DNA of 64,000 bases from positions 1-64,000 of the forward strand of contig CAJQOM010000005.1 in assembly GCA_905479985.1 (NCBI GenBank), given 5' to 3'. The notes under the pieces were generated by a model that saw nothing but the letters and a program-made list of their open reading frames with translations, ran no database searches and had not been told where the DNA came from. A program made the position numbers and the translations under genes. The stretch is from an uncultured Gammaproteobacteria bacterium. Its GTDB lineage: Bacteria > Pseudomonadota > Gammaproteobacteria > Nitrosococcales > Methylophagaceae. Positions 1 through 10,649 of the stretch are shown here, one piece after another (the stretch's first letter is position 1; the number at the start of each line of letters is the position of its first letter).

Positions 1-1
1 C

Positions 2-127
2 TTGTCCAGCCACTCACAAACAAAGTTAAATGCAGTCGCACGACGTCTGAATGAACGCCCTAGAAAGACACTAAACTTTGAAACACCAGCAGAACGATTT
101 AATATATGCGTTGCGTCGACCGGTTGA
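2..127 (+). mobile_element. 3' end of an IS30-family transposase gene (cut by window edge)
   Basis: Reading frame 2 is open from the window edge to a TGA at 125-127. It ends with a stretch containing [19 protein letters not shown], the typical C-terminal signature of IS30-family DDE transposases. Everything upstream lies outside the window, so I cannot tell whether the element is intact. The right inverted repeat should fall somewhere in 128-224, but it cannot be defined without the left end. The element lies just beyond the stop codon of hldE and is transcribed towards it. Confidence 0.85.
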
Positions 128-224
128 ACTCACAGTCGAAATCTGTCAGATTGCATCAAACCCAAATATCCAGAAATGTCCGTTCAAGTCTGAGCAAACA
201 CACTTCTTCGACTTAAATTAAAAT

Positions 225-1676
225 TCAGCCGGTTTTATCCCTTCCAATTTTCTCAACAATCGCCGTAGTAGAACAATTCTCAACCAGCCCCATCACCCGA
301 ACTTCCCCACCATAACCCTCAACAATCTCCCAACCCACCACGCCAGTCTTATCGTAGTCGCCACCTTTGACTAAGATATCCGGTTGAACTTCTTTTAATA
401 AAGCTTCAGGCGTATCACCTTCAAAACTGGTCACCCAATCTATTGATGATAATCCCGCCAGCACAGCCAATCGGCGATCAACTGAGTTAATCGGACGGCC
501 TTGGCCTTTGAGTTTGGTGACTGATTCATCGGTATTAATCGCTAGGACTAAACGATCACCTTGGGCTCTCGCTTGTTCAAGATAACTGACATGGCCTGCA
601 TGCAAAATGTCGAAACAACCATTGGTGAATACGACTTTTTCACCGCGGTTTTTGGCTTGTTGTACGGCTAATTTGAGTTGTTCGACTGTCACAACGCCGC
701 CGATGCTGTTATCGGTATTATTATCACCTTGATGACGTTGGTATTCCGTTTTAAGTTCGGGTTCGCTCACTGTAGCGGTGCCGAGTTTACTGACTACGAT
801 ACTGGCGGCGACATTGGCGAGGGTAACGGCTGTTTCAATGCTTTCGCCCACGGCCAATACGGCGGCTAATGTTGAGATGACGGTATCGCCAGCACCGGTG
901 ACATCAGCCACTTCTTTGGCAATCGCTGGCAAGTGGAATGCAGCTTGATCTTGTCTGATTAATGACATGCCATTTTCACTGCGTGTGACTAATATCGCGC
1001 TGATATCGAGTTGCTTAATCAGTTGCTGTGCTTTATCGATTAGGTCGGCTTCTGACGACATTTTGCCGACAACGGCTTCGAACTCCGTCATATTGGGGGT
1101 GATTAGGTCGGCACCACGATATTTGTTAAAATCAGTGCCTTTCGGATCGACTAGGACGGGTAAATCGTGTTGCTTGGCTAAGTTAATCCAATGCTGTGGG
1201 TCCGCTAATGTGCCTTTATTGTAGTCTGATAAGACTAATATTTTGGATTCAGTTAACAGTGGTTCGACGATGGGTTTTAAGGCTTGCCATTCTTGAGACT
1301 CAAACTTCTTCTCGAAGTCCATGCGGAGCAATTGCTGATGATTACTGATCACGCGGCGCTTAATAATGGTGTCGCGGTTTTCGGCACGATGAAACGCACA
1401 GTTAACGCCAACCGAATTGAGGCGTTGTTCTAGGGTATCTGCTGCTGCATCTTGTCCGGTAATCCCACTGATTTTGCAGCTGGCACCAAGGGAGGCAATA
1501 TTCATTGCCACATTGGCAGCACCGCCGGGTAGGTCTTCGACCCGTTCTACATTGACCACCGGCACAGGGGCTTCTGGTGATATACGATTCGCTTTACCGT
1601 GGTAAAAACTATCTAACATCACGTCGCCAATAACGAGTACTTGATGACCTTGTAGGTTTGGAAAAGATTGTTTCAT
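225..1676 (-). CDS. hldE: Bifunctional heptose 7-phosphate kinase / heptose 1-phosphate adenylyltransferase
   Basis: This cytoplasmic enzyme makes ADP-glycero-manno-heptose for the LPS inner core, phosphorylating heptose 7-phosphate at C1 and later adenylylating the 1-phosphate. At 483 residues it is the usual fused HldE length. The N-terminal part is a PfkB/ribokinase-type kinase, with GGAANVAMN from residue 51 and the catalytic DVTGAGD at 258-264. The C-terminal part, from about residue 345, is a cytidylyltransferase-like domain with TNGCFDILHAGH and HAGH at 359-362. It is the last gene of a minus-strand run with waaC, which uses its product. The gmhB phosphatase that acts between its two reactions is at 36.6 kb. 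Confidence 0.97.
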   Translation of the reverse strand: MKQSFPNLQGHQVLVIGDVMLDSFYHGKANRISPEAPVPVVNVERVEDLPGGAANVAMNIASLGASCKISGITGQDAAADTLEQRLNSVGVNCAFHRAENRDTIIKRRVISNHQQLLRMDFEKKFESQEWQALKPIVEPLLTESKILVLSDYNKGTLADPQHWINLAKQHDLPVLVDPKGTDFNKYRGADLITPNMTEFEAVVGKMSSEADLIDKAQQLIKQLDISAILVTRSENGMSLIRQDQAAFHLPAIAKEVADVTGAGDTVISTLAAVLAVGESIETAVTLANVAASIVVSKLGTATVSEPELKTEYQRHQGDNNTDNSIGGVVTVEQLKLAVQQAKNRGEKVVFTNGCFDILHAGHVSYLEQARAQGDRLVLAINTDESVTKLKGQGRPINSVDRRLAVLAGLSSIDWVTSFEGDTPEALLKEVQPDILVKGGDYDKTGVVGWEIVEGYGGEVRVMGLVENCSTTAIVEKIGRDKTG

Positions 1677-1715
1677 AAGGGCTATTTGTTGCCTTTGAGC
1701 GAATGTGGAAAGCGT

Positions 1716-2753
1716 TTATTGTGCTTGTAAAAGTCCATCAAGTCTATGCCAGACCGTTTCGGGACTGATCTCTGCCATACAAACTGGCTCGCGGTTAATT
1801 GCTTCTGGTTTCGGGCAGGTTCTTTTATAGCAAGGTGCACAGCTCAAATCACTCACAATATGATGTTGGTTCTCGCCGACAGTGCCAATGAGTTGTGTGG
1901 CTGTGGAGCCATAAATAGTCTGAGCCGGTAAACCTGCCACGGCCGCAAGGTGGGCTAAGCCAGTATCGCTACACACAGCGCCTTTGGCTTTATGTGCTAG
2001 GGCGGCGACGTCATTCAATGATAAGCGGGGTAGCGCAAATGCCTGATTACTGACTGCCGCAATGTCTTTCGCACGCTGATATTCCTCATCATTACCACAT
2101 GGCAATAAGACGCTATAGCCTTGTTCTGTCGCCTTTGTAACCAATTGCTGCCATGCCGATAAAGGCCATAACTTACTCAACCAACTGGCGTTATGGACAA
2201 AGATTAAATATTTCTCTGGTAAGTCGACGTCGAGTGTTGGTAAATCATACTGTGAAAAGTCGGTGCCGTAATCCGGTGGCGAGCTAGGTAAGGGATAGTT
2301 CAATGCCTGTGACAAAATCTGTCGCATTCGATCAATTGCATGCTGACGTTCTGGTATCTGGTAACGGTGTTTATAGGCTTTGTAGGCAAACTTTTCGCGG
2401 CAATAGCCTTTGTCTAGCCCATGAACATCGCCGTTGTACAACCAAGATACGGTGGCACTTTTCATATTGTTTTGTAAATCAATCACAAGGTCGTACTCAC
2501 CTTGATTTAACTGTTGATTAAAATCACTGAATACGCCGGTGCGCCATGTCTGTATAAAATTCTTCTTCCATTGGCGATGGGCGGTGGTGATGACGTTTTT
2601 GACCGCAGGATGCCATAACGGTACTGCTGAGAAGTTTTTATCGACTACCCAATCAAACTCAATGCCCGGTATCGCATTGGCGGCATCAGTCAATGCCGGC
2701 AAGGCATGCATCAGATCGCCCATGGAGGTGAGTTTAATAACTAGGACGCGCAT
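1716..2753 (-). CDS. waaC: Lipopolysaccharide heptosyltransferase I
   Basis: This glycosyltransferase family 9 enzyme adds the first heptose to Kdo on lipid A at the cytoplasmic face of the inner membrane. The 345-residue protein starts MRVLVIKLTSMGDLMHALPAL, the family's N-terminal nucleotide-sugar fold. In the C-terminal half it carries SDTGLAHLAAVAGLP, the ADP-heptose-binding loop. MGDLMHALPA favours WaaC over WaaF. It lies 12 bases after thrB and 39 bases before hldE, so donor synthesis and transfer are probably co-transcribed. Confidence 0.93.
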   Translation of the reverse strand: MRVLVIKLTSMGDLMHALPALTDAANAIPGIEFDWVVDKNFSAVPLWHPAVKNVITTAHRQWKKNFIQTWRTGVFSDFNQQLNQGEYDLVIDLQNNMKSATVSWLYNGDVHGLDKGYCREKFAYKAYKHRYQIPERQHAIDRMRQILSQALNYPLPSSPPDYGTDFSQYDLPTLDVDLPEKYLIFVHNASWLSKLWPLSAWQQLVTKATEQGYSVLLPCGNDEEYQRAKDIAAVSNQAFALPRLSLNDVAALAHKAKGAVCSDTGLAHLAAVAGLPAQTIYGSTATQLIGTVGENQHHIVSDLSCAPCYKRTCPKPEAINREPVCMAEISPETVWHRLDGLLQAQ

Positions 2754-2765
2754 GATGGCCTGCGA

Positions 2766-3713
2766 TTAAGCTGCATTCACAATCAGGGGTTGTTGTTGAT
2801 GTTGGCGTAATATTTTCAAGAAAGCATCAGGATTTTTGATTTGGGTTAATTCCCCTTCACGTGGGAAATGTTTATCTTGCAGACGCGATAACCAAAAGCG
2901 TAAGGCGGCCGCACGTAGAACCAAATTCCAATGGTTTGTTTCGGCCAAAGTTAATTCGCGTTGTCTGGTATAAGCTGACATTAAAGCTTGATAACGGTCA
3001 GCTTCTAACAAACCCGACTCATCAATACACCAGTCATTCACTGTGACAGCCAAGTCATAGAGTAAATATTCATCACAGGCATAATAAAAATCAATAATGC
3101 CTTTTAAGTTATCACCCTCAAATAAGGCATTGTCTCTGAATAGATCGGAATGGGTTAGGCCTGATGGTAAATTAAGTGTTGAATAACCCGATTGGAATGC
3201 GAGTTCTGCTGTCATTAATTTTGCTGATTCAACATCTAATTTTGGTAACACACGTTCAGCCGTGTCTTGACGCCAACCGGCTCCACGTTCTGTCACACGG
3301 CGCTCAGAGAACGCTGAGCCAGCAACATGCATTTTACCTAACACCTCACCGACTGCTTGGCATTGTGCAACGCTGGCGATATCGCTAACGCCTCTACCGT
3401 CTAAGCGACCGACTAATGCTGCAGGCTTGCCTGATAAGGTTTTGAGATAGTGGCCTTGCTTATCTGCTTCTGGATGCGCTGATGGAATGCCGTGTTGATA
3501 GAAAAACGTCATGACGTCAAGAAAGTAATCCATCTCTTCAAAGTCATGCTGTTCAAACAAGGTCAATACATATTGGCCTTGTTCGGTGGTCACAAAATAA
3601 TTGGTATTTTCTATGCCGTCACTGATGCCTTCATAAGACACTAGATTCCCCACGGCGTAATCGCTTAAAAACGCCACTAATTCAGTGCGCTCAACTTCTG
3701 TATAAACTGACAT
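2766..3713 (-). CDS. thrB: Homoserine kinase, aminoglycoside-phosphotransferase type
   Basis: This enzyme phosphorylates homoserine to O-phosphohomoserine, the penultimate step of threonine synthesis. It belongs to the APH/choline-kinase-like family found in pseudomonads and relatives, not the GHMP family of E. coli ThrB. In its 315 residues the catalytic loop HSDLFRDN is at 188-195 and the metal-binding DFYYA at 208-212. SDGIENTNYFV near residue 31 is the glycine-rich nucleotide loop. It follows the DUF2782 gene by about 20 bases. The thrB, DUF2782 and polA neighbourhood is common in gammaproteobacteria and supports the assignment. Confidence 0.93.
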   Translation of the reverse strand: MSVYTEVERTELVAFLSDYAVGNLVSYEGISDGIENTNYFVTTEQGQYVLTLFEQHDFEEMDYFLDVMTFFYQHGIPSAHPEADKQGHYLKTLSGKPAALVGRLDGRGVSDIASVAQCQAVGEVLGKMHVAGSAFSERRVTERGAGWRQDTAERVLPKLDVESAKLMTAELAFQSGYSTLNLPSGLTHSDLFRDNALFEGDNLKGIIDFYYACDEYLLYDLAVTVNDWCIDESGLLEADRYQALMSAYTRQRELTLAETNHWNLVLRAAALRFWLSRLQDKHFPREGELTQIKNPDAFLKILRQHQQQPLIVNAA

Positions 3714-3736
3714 AAATAATTTAGGCTCGGGTTAAT

Positions 3737-4066
3737 TTACCACTCAAGCAAGATCCAGTTGGGGATCAATAGGCCAGAATCGAGTTCGTGTTGTGTGGTG
3801 TCTAAAGAGCCATCACCATCAGTATCCATTAAGAAATAAGGCAGGCCAATTGTCGGTACAACTTTAATCATATAAAGCTTGCCATTCACGCGATATTCTT
3901 CAATAGTGCGGTCTTGTTTTTGAATAATATTAACGTCAGGTTCTATACTTTGACCATCCATTAAAGGTTCAGGAATGACGGGCGGCTTGAGATAATCTGG
4001 CTCTGCCCAAACATTCGCTGACATTAATAATGCAACTGCGCATACAATAACGGACTTGTTAAACAT
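3737..4066 (-). CDS. DUF2782 periplasmic protein with EF-hand-like loop
   Basis: This is a small exported protein of unknown function. I place the start at the ATG at 4066 because AGGGAG lies seven bases upstream and the protein then opens with a clean signal peptide, MFNKSVIVCAVALLMSANVWA, cleaved before EPDY. The longer reading frame to 4102 would put twelve polar residues in front of that signal. The mature part is about 88 residues. It contains DTDGDGSLD at residues 81-89, matching a calcium-binding EF-hand or dockerin loop. It is the first gene of the thrB-waaC-hldE run and diverges from polA. Confidence 0.85.
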   Translation of the reverse strand: MFNKSVIVCAVALLMSANVWAEPDYLKPPVIPEPLMDGQSIEPDVNIIQKQDRTIEEYRVNGKLYMIKVVPTIGLPYFLMDTDGDGSLDTTQHELDSGLLIPNWILLEW

Positions 4067-4163
4067 AGTATTGCTCCCTATCATTTCGTATAACGATAGC
4101 ATTTCCCTTACGATGATTAAAGCAAACTCTACTCACTCTAACTGACATTGAAGACATCGCCCT

Positions 4164-6899
4164 ATGACGCAATCTAATCCTTTTATTCTTGTTGATGGTT
4201 CTTCTTACCTTTATCGTGCTTACCATGCGATGTTTAAGGCCGATCTGCGTAATAGTGCCGGTGAACCGACTGGCGCAATTCGAGGCGTTATTGCGATGTT
4301 AAAACGTCTTGAGAAAGATTATCCTAAAAGCCAGATTGCGGTCATTTTTGATGCTAAGGGTAAGACTTTTCGCGATGAAATTTATACCGAGTACAAAGCG
4401 CAACGTCCGCCAATGCCGGATGATTTACGCTCACAAGTACAACCGGTTTACGACATTATTAAGGCGATGGGCTTTCCTTTATTAATTATTGGGGGTGTTG
4501 AGGCAGATGATGTTATTGGCACGTTGACCCAAGAAGCCACCGAAAAAGGCATAGATGTCGTCGTCAGCACCGGCGATAAAGACATGGCTCAGCTTGTCAA
4601 TGAGCATGTCACCTTGGTTAATACCATGACAGAAACCACGTTAGATATTGCCGGGGTTAACGAAAAATTTGGTATCCCACCTGAGTTAATTATCGATTTC
4701 CTTGCCTTAATGGGCGATAAAGTCGACAACATTCCTGGCGTGCCGGGTGTGGGTGAAAAGACGGCTTTGGCTTTATTACAAAACCTCGGCGGTCTCGACA
4801 AAATTTATAGCAATTTAGAAGCCGTTCGTTCTTTAGCCTTCCGTGGTGCTAAGACGATGCCTGAAAAACTGGCTGACAATAAAGATATGGCTGATCTTAG
4901 TTATTTGTTAGCAACGATTAAATGTGATGTTGCTTTGGATGTTGCTGTTGAAGAACTGATTCATCAGCCGCGTGATGTTGCCGCTTTGCAAGATTTATTC
5001 ACACAGTTTGAATTCAGAGGCTGGTTAAGCGATCTTTCAAAGAATCCTAATGCATCAGCAGTTACAGCGATACCGGCAGTTGTCACAGAGAAAAATTATG
5101 AAACGATTCTGACCGAAGAACGGCTGCAATATTGGTTAAAAGCGCTGAAAGCGGCACCGCTTTTTGCATTCGATACCGAGACGACCAGCCTCGATTATTT
5201 AGATGCCCGGTTAGTTGGCTTGTCATTTGCGATTGAAGCCGGTACTGCGGCCTACTTACCTTTAACGCATGATTATATTGGCGCGCCAGAGCAGCTTGAT
5301 TTCGAATCTGTTTTAAACCTATTCCAGCCATTATTAGAAGATCCAAATCAACATAAAGTCGGTCAGAATTTAAAGTATGACCGCCATATTCTGCTTAATC
5401 ATGGCATTGATTTACAAGGTATTGAGCACGATACGATGTTGCAGTCCTATGTGCTCGACAGCACCGCCAGCCGTCATGATATGGACTCGTTAGCCGAAAA
5501 ATACTTAAACCGCACGACGATTCACTTTGAAGATATTGCCGGCAAAGGTAAGAAACAGCTGACGTTTAATCAGATTGATCTTGAACAAGCCGCGCCTTAT
5601 GCCGCTGAAGATGCTGATATCACCTTGCAGCTTCATCAAACGCTGTGGCCACAATTGGAAGCTATCCCAAGCTTATTGTCGGTTTATCGGACACTTGAAA
5701 TGCCGTTGTTGTCAGTGATTAATGCCTTGGAACGCAATGGCGTTAATATTGATATTTGGATGTTGCAGCAACAAAGCGATCATTTAGCCCACAAAATTGA
5801 TGCGGCAGAACAACAAGCCTATGCCATTGCTGAAGAGACATTTAATTTGGGTTCACCGAAGCAACTGGGTACCATTTTATATGACAAGTTAGCGCTCCCT
5901 ATTTTGAAGAAAACCCCGAAGGGCCAGCCTTCAACAGCTGAATCGGTGTTACAAGATTTAGCCGATGACGGCTATGAATTGCCACAGGTTATTATGACTT
6001 ATCGTAGCCTGAGCAAGTTAAAATCAACGTATACGGACCGCTTACCAGAACAAGTGAATAAATCAACGGGCCGCGTTCATACCTCATATCATCAGGCAGT
6101 GACGGCAACGGGCCGTTTATCGTCATCAGATCCTAATTTACAAAATATTCCTATTCGTAGCGAAGAAGGCCGCAAAATTCGCGAAGCTTTTGTCGCCCCT
6201 GAGGGCTACACCATTCTGGCTGCCGATTATTCTCAAATTGAATTACGGATCATGGCGCATTTATCTCAAGATGCCGGCCTGTTATCTGCTTTTGCGGCCG
6301 GGGAAGATATTCATCGCCATACCGCATCTGAAATCTTCAGCGTCAGTTTGGATGATGTGAGTGATGATCAGCGTCGTAGTGCTAAGGCCATTAATTTTGG
6401 CTTAATTTACGGTATGTCGGCACACGGTTTGTCTAAACAACTTGGCATCGATCGGGCACAAGCAGCCGATTATATGAATGTCTATTTCGAACGCTATCCC
6501 GGCGTGAAAGACTATATGAATACCACCCGCGACCAGGCAAAACAGGATGGTTATGTTGAGACCTTATTCGGCCGCAGATTGTATTTACCTGAAATCAATT
6601 CCAGTAATGGACTACGTCGCCAATACGCTGAAAGAACGGCGATTAATGCGCCTATGCAAGGTACGGCCGCTGATATTATTAAACGGGCGATGATTGATAT
6701 TCAGCATTGGTTAGCCACTGAAAAGGCCGATATTCGCATGATTATGCAGGTCCATGATGAATTGGTGTTTGAAGTGCCAACAGAACAAGTCGATACTGCG
6801 AAGAAAACGATTGAAAGCTATATGATGAAAGCAGCTGAATTAGCGGTGCCACTTGAGGTCGGTATTGGCACAGGACTTAACTGGGAAGTTGCCCATTAG
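4164..6899 (+). CDS. polA: DNA polymerase I
   Basis: This 911-residue family A polymerase serves Okazaki-fragment processing and repair. Residues 1-290 form the 5' nuclease, with [12 protein letters not shown] at the N terminus and [12 protein letters not shown] in the helix-hairpin-helix. The 3'-5' exonuclease, about residues 310-510, is intact: FDTETTSLD near residue 335 supplies the metal-binding DxE pair. The polymerase domain has DYSQIELR near residue 687 and VHDELVFEV near residue 863, the two catalytic aspartate motifs. It stands alone on the plus strand, divergent from DUF2782 and convergent with xerC. Confidence 0.98.
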   Translation: MTQSNPFILVDGSSYLYRAYHAMFKADLRNSAGEPTGAIRGVIAMLKRLEKDYPKSQIAVIFDAKGKTFRDEIYTEYKAQRPPMPDDLRSQVQPVYDIIKAMGFPLLIIGGVEADDVIGTLTQEATEKGIDVVVSTGDKDMAQLVNEHVTLVNTMTETTLDIAGVNEKFGIPPELIIDFLALMGDKVDNIPGVPGVGEKTALALLQNLGGLDKIYSNLEAVRSLAFRGAKTMPEKLADNKDMADLSYLLATIKCDVALDVAVEELIHQPRDVAALQDLFTQFEFRGWLSDLSKNPNASAVTAIPAVVTEKNYETILTEERLQYWLKALKAAPLFAFDTETTSLDYLDARLVGLSFAIEAGTAAYLPLTHDYIGAPEQLDFESVLNLFQPLLEDPNQHKVGQNLKYDRHILLNHGIDLQGIEHDTMLQSYVLDSTASRHDMDSLAEKYLNRTTIHFEDIAGKGKKQLTFNQIDLEQAAPYAAEDADITLQLHQTLWPQLEAIPSLLSVYRTLEMPLLSVINALERNGVNIDIWMLQQQSDHLAHKIDAAEQQAYAIAEETFNLGSPKQLGTILYDKLALPILKKTPKGQPSTAESVLQDLADDGYELPQVIMTYRSLSKLKSTYTDRLPEQVNKSTGRVHTSYHQAVTATGRLSSSDPNLQNIPIRSEEGRKIREAFVAPEGYTILAADYSQIELRIMAHLSQDAGLLSAFAAGEDIHRHTASEIFSVSLDDVSDDQRRSAKAINFGLIYGMSAHGLSKQLGIDRAQAADYMNVYFERYPGVKDYMNTTRDQAKQDGYVETLFGRRLYLPEINSSNGLRRQYAERTAINAPMQGTAADIIKRAMIDIQHWLATEKADIRMIMQVHDELVFEVPTEQVDTAKKTIESYMMKAAELAVPLEVGIGTGLNWEVAH

Positions 6900-6957
6900 T
6901 CAGTGCTTGCATTGTGCCCGTCATACCTATTTCGGTTGTTTTACTAGGCTGGTAACG

Positions 6958-7860
6958 TTATTTGTTTTTTGCGCGCGGGTGCGCTGCGTCATACACCTTG
7001 GCTAAGTGTTGGAAATCAACATGGGTATAAACTTGCGTTGTCGAAATATCAGCATGGCCTAATAATTCTTGGACCGCCCTTAAATCGCCACTGGCTTCTA
7101 GCATGTGCGAAGCAAAAGCATGTCTGAGCCTGTGTGGATGGACACGATCTGATATCCCCTGCTGCTTGCCCCAATGACGCAATCGTTGCTGAATCGAACG
7201 CACACCCAATCGACCACCTCGTTTTGAAACAAACAACGCCACTTCATTGAACAAGCGATGCTCATCTCGGCATTGCAGCCAAACTTTAATCGCGGAAATT
7301 GCTTTCCCACCAACAGGCACGACCCTCTTTTTGTCGCCTTTACCTGTGACATAAACCAGTTGATCGGCTAAATCAACGTCACGACAATTTAAGCCCGCGA
7401 GTTCAGCTAACCGCAATCCGGATGAATAGAATAATTCCATGATGGCGCGATCACGGCAGCCAATAAATGTATTTTGATTAACATGGTCAAGTAAGCCCGA
7501 GATTTGATCGACATCTAGTGTTGACGGCAAGCGTTTTTGTGCTTTGGGCGCCTGAACCGCTTGGGCTGGGTTATCACTGACAATACCTTCACGTATCAGA
7601 TAACGGAAGAAGCTCCGAATTGAAGATAAATGACGTTGAATTGAGCGGGCTGAAAGCTGTTCTCGGTTTAATTGCGCGACAAATTGGCGAACATGTTTGG
7701 TTTTAAAGCTAGGCCATTGTGTGAGCGCTTGTCCAAGCATAAAGTTGGCGCAACGCTTCAGGTCGCGTTGATAGTTTGATACGGTATGGCCAGACATTCG
7801 CCGCTCCTGCGCCAAGTGCAGGATAAACTGTTCAATCTCAGTGGTTAACTCATTGGCCAT
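6958..7860 (-). CDS. xerC: Tyrosine recombinase XerC
   Basis: This site-specific recombinase resolves chromosome dimers at dif together with XerD. The 300-residue protein has an N-terminal SAM-like core-binding domain and a C-terminal catalytic domain. All catalytic residues are visible: R150 in SSGLRLAEL, K174, H243 and R246 in HPHRLRH, H269 in LGHAD, and nucleophile Y278 in TTQVYTHV. XerC rather than XerD is chosen from its place after dapF and DUF484, the conserved gammaproteobacterial order. Its start overlaps the DUF484 stop region by 11 bases. Confidence 0.95.
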   Translation of the reverse strand: MANELTTEIEQFILHLAQERRMSGHTVSNYQRDLKRCANFMLGQALTQWPSFKTKHVRQFVAQLNREQLSARSIQRHLSSIRSFFRYLIREGIVSDNPAQAVQAPKAQKRLPSTLDVDQISGLLDHVNQNTFIGCRDRAIMELFYSSGLRLAELAGLNCRDVDLADQLVYVTGKGDKKRVVPVGGKAISAIKVWLQCRDEHRLFNEVALFVSKRGGRLGVRSIQQRLRHWGKQQGISDRVHPHRLRHAFASHMLEASGDLRAVQELLGHADISTTQVYTHVDFQHLAKVYDAAHPRAKNK

Positions 7861-8557
7861 GCGACACGTGGTAATGTGTTCTCAGTATACGCATCAACAC
7901 TTCACCCAGAAATGCCAAATAATCTGTTGCCATATTAGCCTGAAAACGGTCTTGCTCATAGCTGGCTATGGCCAGTAGGCCGCCACAGGGATCATGACCG
8001 ATAGGTAGGCAAGCTATTGAGGCCACTTTGTCATGGGAGTCTGGGAATAATACTGTTTTTTGGGCATTTGATAGCCGACCGCATACTGGTTGATGTTTCT
8101 CGAGTACTTTATCAAAGACTTTTAAGCTGTTGTCATCAAGGTGCAGTTGGGCAATATTGTCTTCATTGAGCGGCAAGCTATGTTCTGATTCACCATAAAA
8201 TAATCTTAAGGCGACTTCATCAGCATTGAATTCCTGTTTCAATGTGATAAATAAATGCGGTAATAAGCTTGTTAAATCATGTGCATCCATCAACTGTAAA
8301 CACAGCTCATGCACTCTTGCTTGTAATTGCATATTCTGACGGGCATTGTCGATAAGCGTTTGCAGTTGTTCTTGCAGCTGACTATTTTTGGTATTTAACC
8401 GTGCTGTTTGACGTTGTGCTAAAGAAATGGTGCCTTCAGGTGCTGATGATAATTCCACCGCCTCTAAAATAGCTGGGTTTTGCACAAAAAAATCTGGATG
8501 TGCTGTTAGATAATCGCTAACGTGTTCTGCTGTTAAAGTGTGTTTATCGTCGCCCAT
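7850..8557 (-). CDS. DUF484 family protein
   Basis: This 235-residue protein of the DUF484 family corresponds to YigA of the E. coli dapF-xerC operon. The N terminus, [12 protein letters not shown], is the family hallmark. The central part from about residue 30 to 75 is rich in Q, L and R and looks like a coiled coil. The rest has a GAF-like alternation ending [19 protein letters not shown]. The biochemical role is unknown. It overlaps dapF by 25 bases and xerC by 11, so translation of the three is probably coupled. Confidence 0.88.
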   Translation of the reverse strand: MGDDKHTLTAEHVSDYLTAHPDFFVQNPAILEAVELSSAPEGTISLAQRQTARLNTKNSQLQEQLQTLIDNARQNMQLQARVHELCLQLMDAHDLTSLLPHLFITLKQEFNADEVALRLFYGESEHSLPLNEDNIAQLHLDDNSLKVFDKVLEKHQPVCGRLSNAQKTVLFPDSHDKVASIACLPIGHDPCGGLLAIASYEQDRFQANMATDYLAFLGEVLMRILRTHYHVSHGQ

Positions 8558-9396
8558 GCGATTTCCCCGTCAAAAACATGTGTTGCTGATCCTGTCATCC
8601 ATACTGGTGTCTGAAATCCTTGCCACACTATATCAAGTTCGCCCCCTGTTAGATGCACTTTCACCTCATTAGATAATAGACCGCGTTGAATACCGCTCAC
8701 CACGGCAGCGCAGGCACCCGTACCACATGCTTGCGTTTCGCCGGCACCGCGTTCAAATACCCGCAATTTAATCTCATTTTTATTGATGATTTGCATAAAA
8801 CCGACATTGACACGTTCAGGGAACTGACGATGGTTTTCTATCATCGGCCCCACTATTTGCACATCTGCGATATCAATATTATCGACAATGAGCACTGCAT
8901 GGGGATTGCCCATCGACAAAACGCCTACGGTCACGGTTTGTTCGTCGGCCAATGCCAAGGAATACACCTCTGCCTGTTGTTGCGTTTTAAACGGTACTCG
9001 CTCAGGGTTAAATTCCGGCTCACCCATATCGGCGGTGACAATCTCACCCTGTTTTTTCAGGGATAATTTAATGATGCCAGATGCTGTTTCAACGGTTATT
9101 TCAGTCTTTGTGGTCAGGCCTTGTTCAAAAACAAACCGAGCGAAACAACGCGCGCCATTGCCACATTGGCTCACTTCGCCGCCGTCAGCATTAAAGATAC
9201 GGTATTTAAAGTCGACATTGGGTTGCGTCGGCAATTCGACTAATAATAATTGATCACAACCAATGCCTCTTTGGCGATCGGCAATAAACCGACGTTGAGA
9301 GATGGTTAGATCTGAGCAAAGCTGATTAATGGCATCGATGATGACAAAGTCATTCCCTAAGCCATGCATTTTGCTAAATAATAGCGTCGCGCTCAT
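8533..9396 (-). CDS. dapF: Diaminopimelate epimerase
   Basis: This enzyme interconverts LL- and meso-diaminopimelate, supplying lysine synthesis and peptidoglycan cross-links. In its 287 residues both catalytic cysteines of the two-base mechanism are present: C78 in SQCGNGARC and C224 in TQACGTGAC. The N-terminal [12 protein letters not shown] is diagnostic. Its ATG overlaps the lysA stop in an ATGA arrangement, coupling it to the enzyme that consumes its product. Confidence 0.97.
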   Translation of the reverse strand: MSATLLFSKMHGLGNDFVIIDAINQLCSDLTISQRRFIADRQRGIGCDQLLLVELPTQPNVDFKYRIFNADGGEVSQCGNGARCFARFVFEQGLTTKTEITVETASGIIKLSLKKQGEIVTADMGEPEFNPERVPFKTQQQAEVYSLALADEQTVTVGVLSMGNPHAVLIVDNIDIADVQIVGPMIENHRQFPERVNVGFMQIINKNEIKLRVFERGAGETQACGTGACAAVVSGIQRGLLSNEVKVHLTGGELDIVWQGFQTPVWMTGSATHVFDGEIAWATINTL

Positions 9397-10643
9397 TCAG
9401 GTAAAACCTGTTCACCTAAGTAAAGAGACGCAATGCTTTCTCGTTCGCGAATACAATGCATTGCATCACCATCTATCATGATTTCTGCCGCTCTAGGACG
9501 TGAGTTGTAATTCGAACTCATGGTAAACCCATAGGCACCGGCAGATTTAATCGCCAGCAAATCACCTTGTTTAAGGGCCAATAAGCGATCTTTTCCTAAA
9601 AAATCACCCGTTTCGCAAACAGGACCGACAATATCGTAATGTTGCTTGGTTCCTGTCTCATCTAGCTCAACCGGAACAATTTCCTGCCAAGATTGGTATA
9701 ACGCTGGCCGTAATAAATCATTCATTGCCGCATCGACGATAGCAAAGTGACGATCTTCTGTTGGTTTCAAGTATTCAACGCGCGTCAGCAATACACCCGC
9801 ATTACCGACAATCGCTCTACCCGGCTCCATTAGAATCTCTAAATTCCTACCCGCTAATAAACCTGTTAATGCCTGCGCATACTCTGTTGGTGTTGGCGGT
9901 ACTTCATCTTTGTAGGTAATTCCCAAACCGCCACCGATATCAAAGTGATGCAAGTTAATGTTCAATGCAGCCAAACGATCAATTAAAGCTAGGACCCGTT
10001 TTAAGGCATCGACAAACGGCGTAACCGATGTCAACTGGGAGCCAATATGACAATCCACGCCGATGATTTGAATATTCGCCATGTCATTGGCTTGTCGATA
10101 AACCTGTTCGGCATCTTCAATTGCAATGCCAAACTTATTCTCTTTCAATCCGGTTGAAATATAGGGATGTGTTTGAGCATCAACATCGGGGTTGACGCGT
10201 ATTGATATCGGCGCCATCACACCTAATTCGGCCGCCACATCATTAATGCGTGCTAATTCTGGCACTGATTCCACATTGAAACAGCGGATTTTCTTTTGTA
10301 AGGCATCGCTAATTTCCGCTGTCGTTTTACCCACGCCAGAAAAAACTACTTTATCTGCGCGGCCACCCGCCGCTAAAACACGGGCTAATTCGCCACCAGA
10401 AACAATATCAAACCCAGATCCTAATCTCGCTAACACATTGAGCACAGCCACGTTTGAATTCGCTTTGACGGCGTAACAGACGCAATGCGGTAATGCTGAG
10501 AAAGCCGTATCGAATGCTTTCCAATGACGTTCTATTGTGGCCCTAGAATAGACATAGGTTGGCGAACCATATTGTTGTGCAACATCAGATAAGGCAACCT
10601 CTTCAGCAAATAATGTATCTGCTTGATAATGAAAATGATCCAT
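9393..10643 (-). CDS. lysA: Diaminopimelate decarboxylase
   Basis: This PLP-dependent fold III decarboxylase converts meso-diaminopimelate to lysine. It has 416 residues, with the PLP lysine K60 in CYAVKANSN, a glycine-rich phosphate loop in [12 protein letters not shown], and the substrate-proximal [10 protein letters not shown] near the C terminus. It lies seven bases downstream of lptM and overlaps dapF by four bases. AGGA upstream of the ATG is a plausible ribosome site. Confidence 0.97.
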   Translation of the reverse strand: MDHFHYQADTLFAEEVALSDVAQQYGSPTYVYSRATIERHWKAFDTAFSALPHCVCYAVKANSNVAVLNVLARLGSGFDIVSGGELARVLAAGGRADKVVFSGVGKTTAEISDALQKKIRCFNVESVPELARINDVAAELGVMAPISIRVNPDVDAQTHPYISTGLKENKFGIAIEDAEQVYRQANDMANIQIIGVDCHIGSQLTSVTPFVDALKRVLALIDRLAALNINLHHFDIGGGLGITYKDEVPPTPTEYAQALTGLLAGRNLEILMEPGRAIVGNAGVLLTRVEYLKPTEDRHFAIVDAAMNDLLRPALYQSWQEIVPVELDETGTKQHYDIVGPVCETGDFLGKDRLLALKQGDLLAIKSAGAYGFTMSSNYNSRPRAAEIMIDGDAMHCIRERESIASLYLGEQVLPE

Positions 10644-10649
10644 CTTTTT

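Noticed and set aside
8686-9253. Plus-strand open frames of up to 126 codons opposite dapF
   Set aside because: They lie wholly inside the antisense of dapF, whose catalytic cysteines and family motifs are intact. They lack ribosome sites and recognisable domains.
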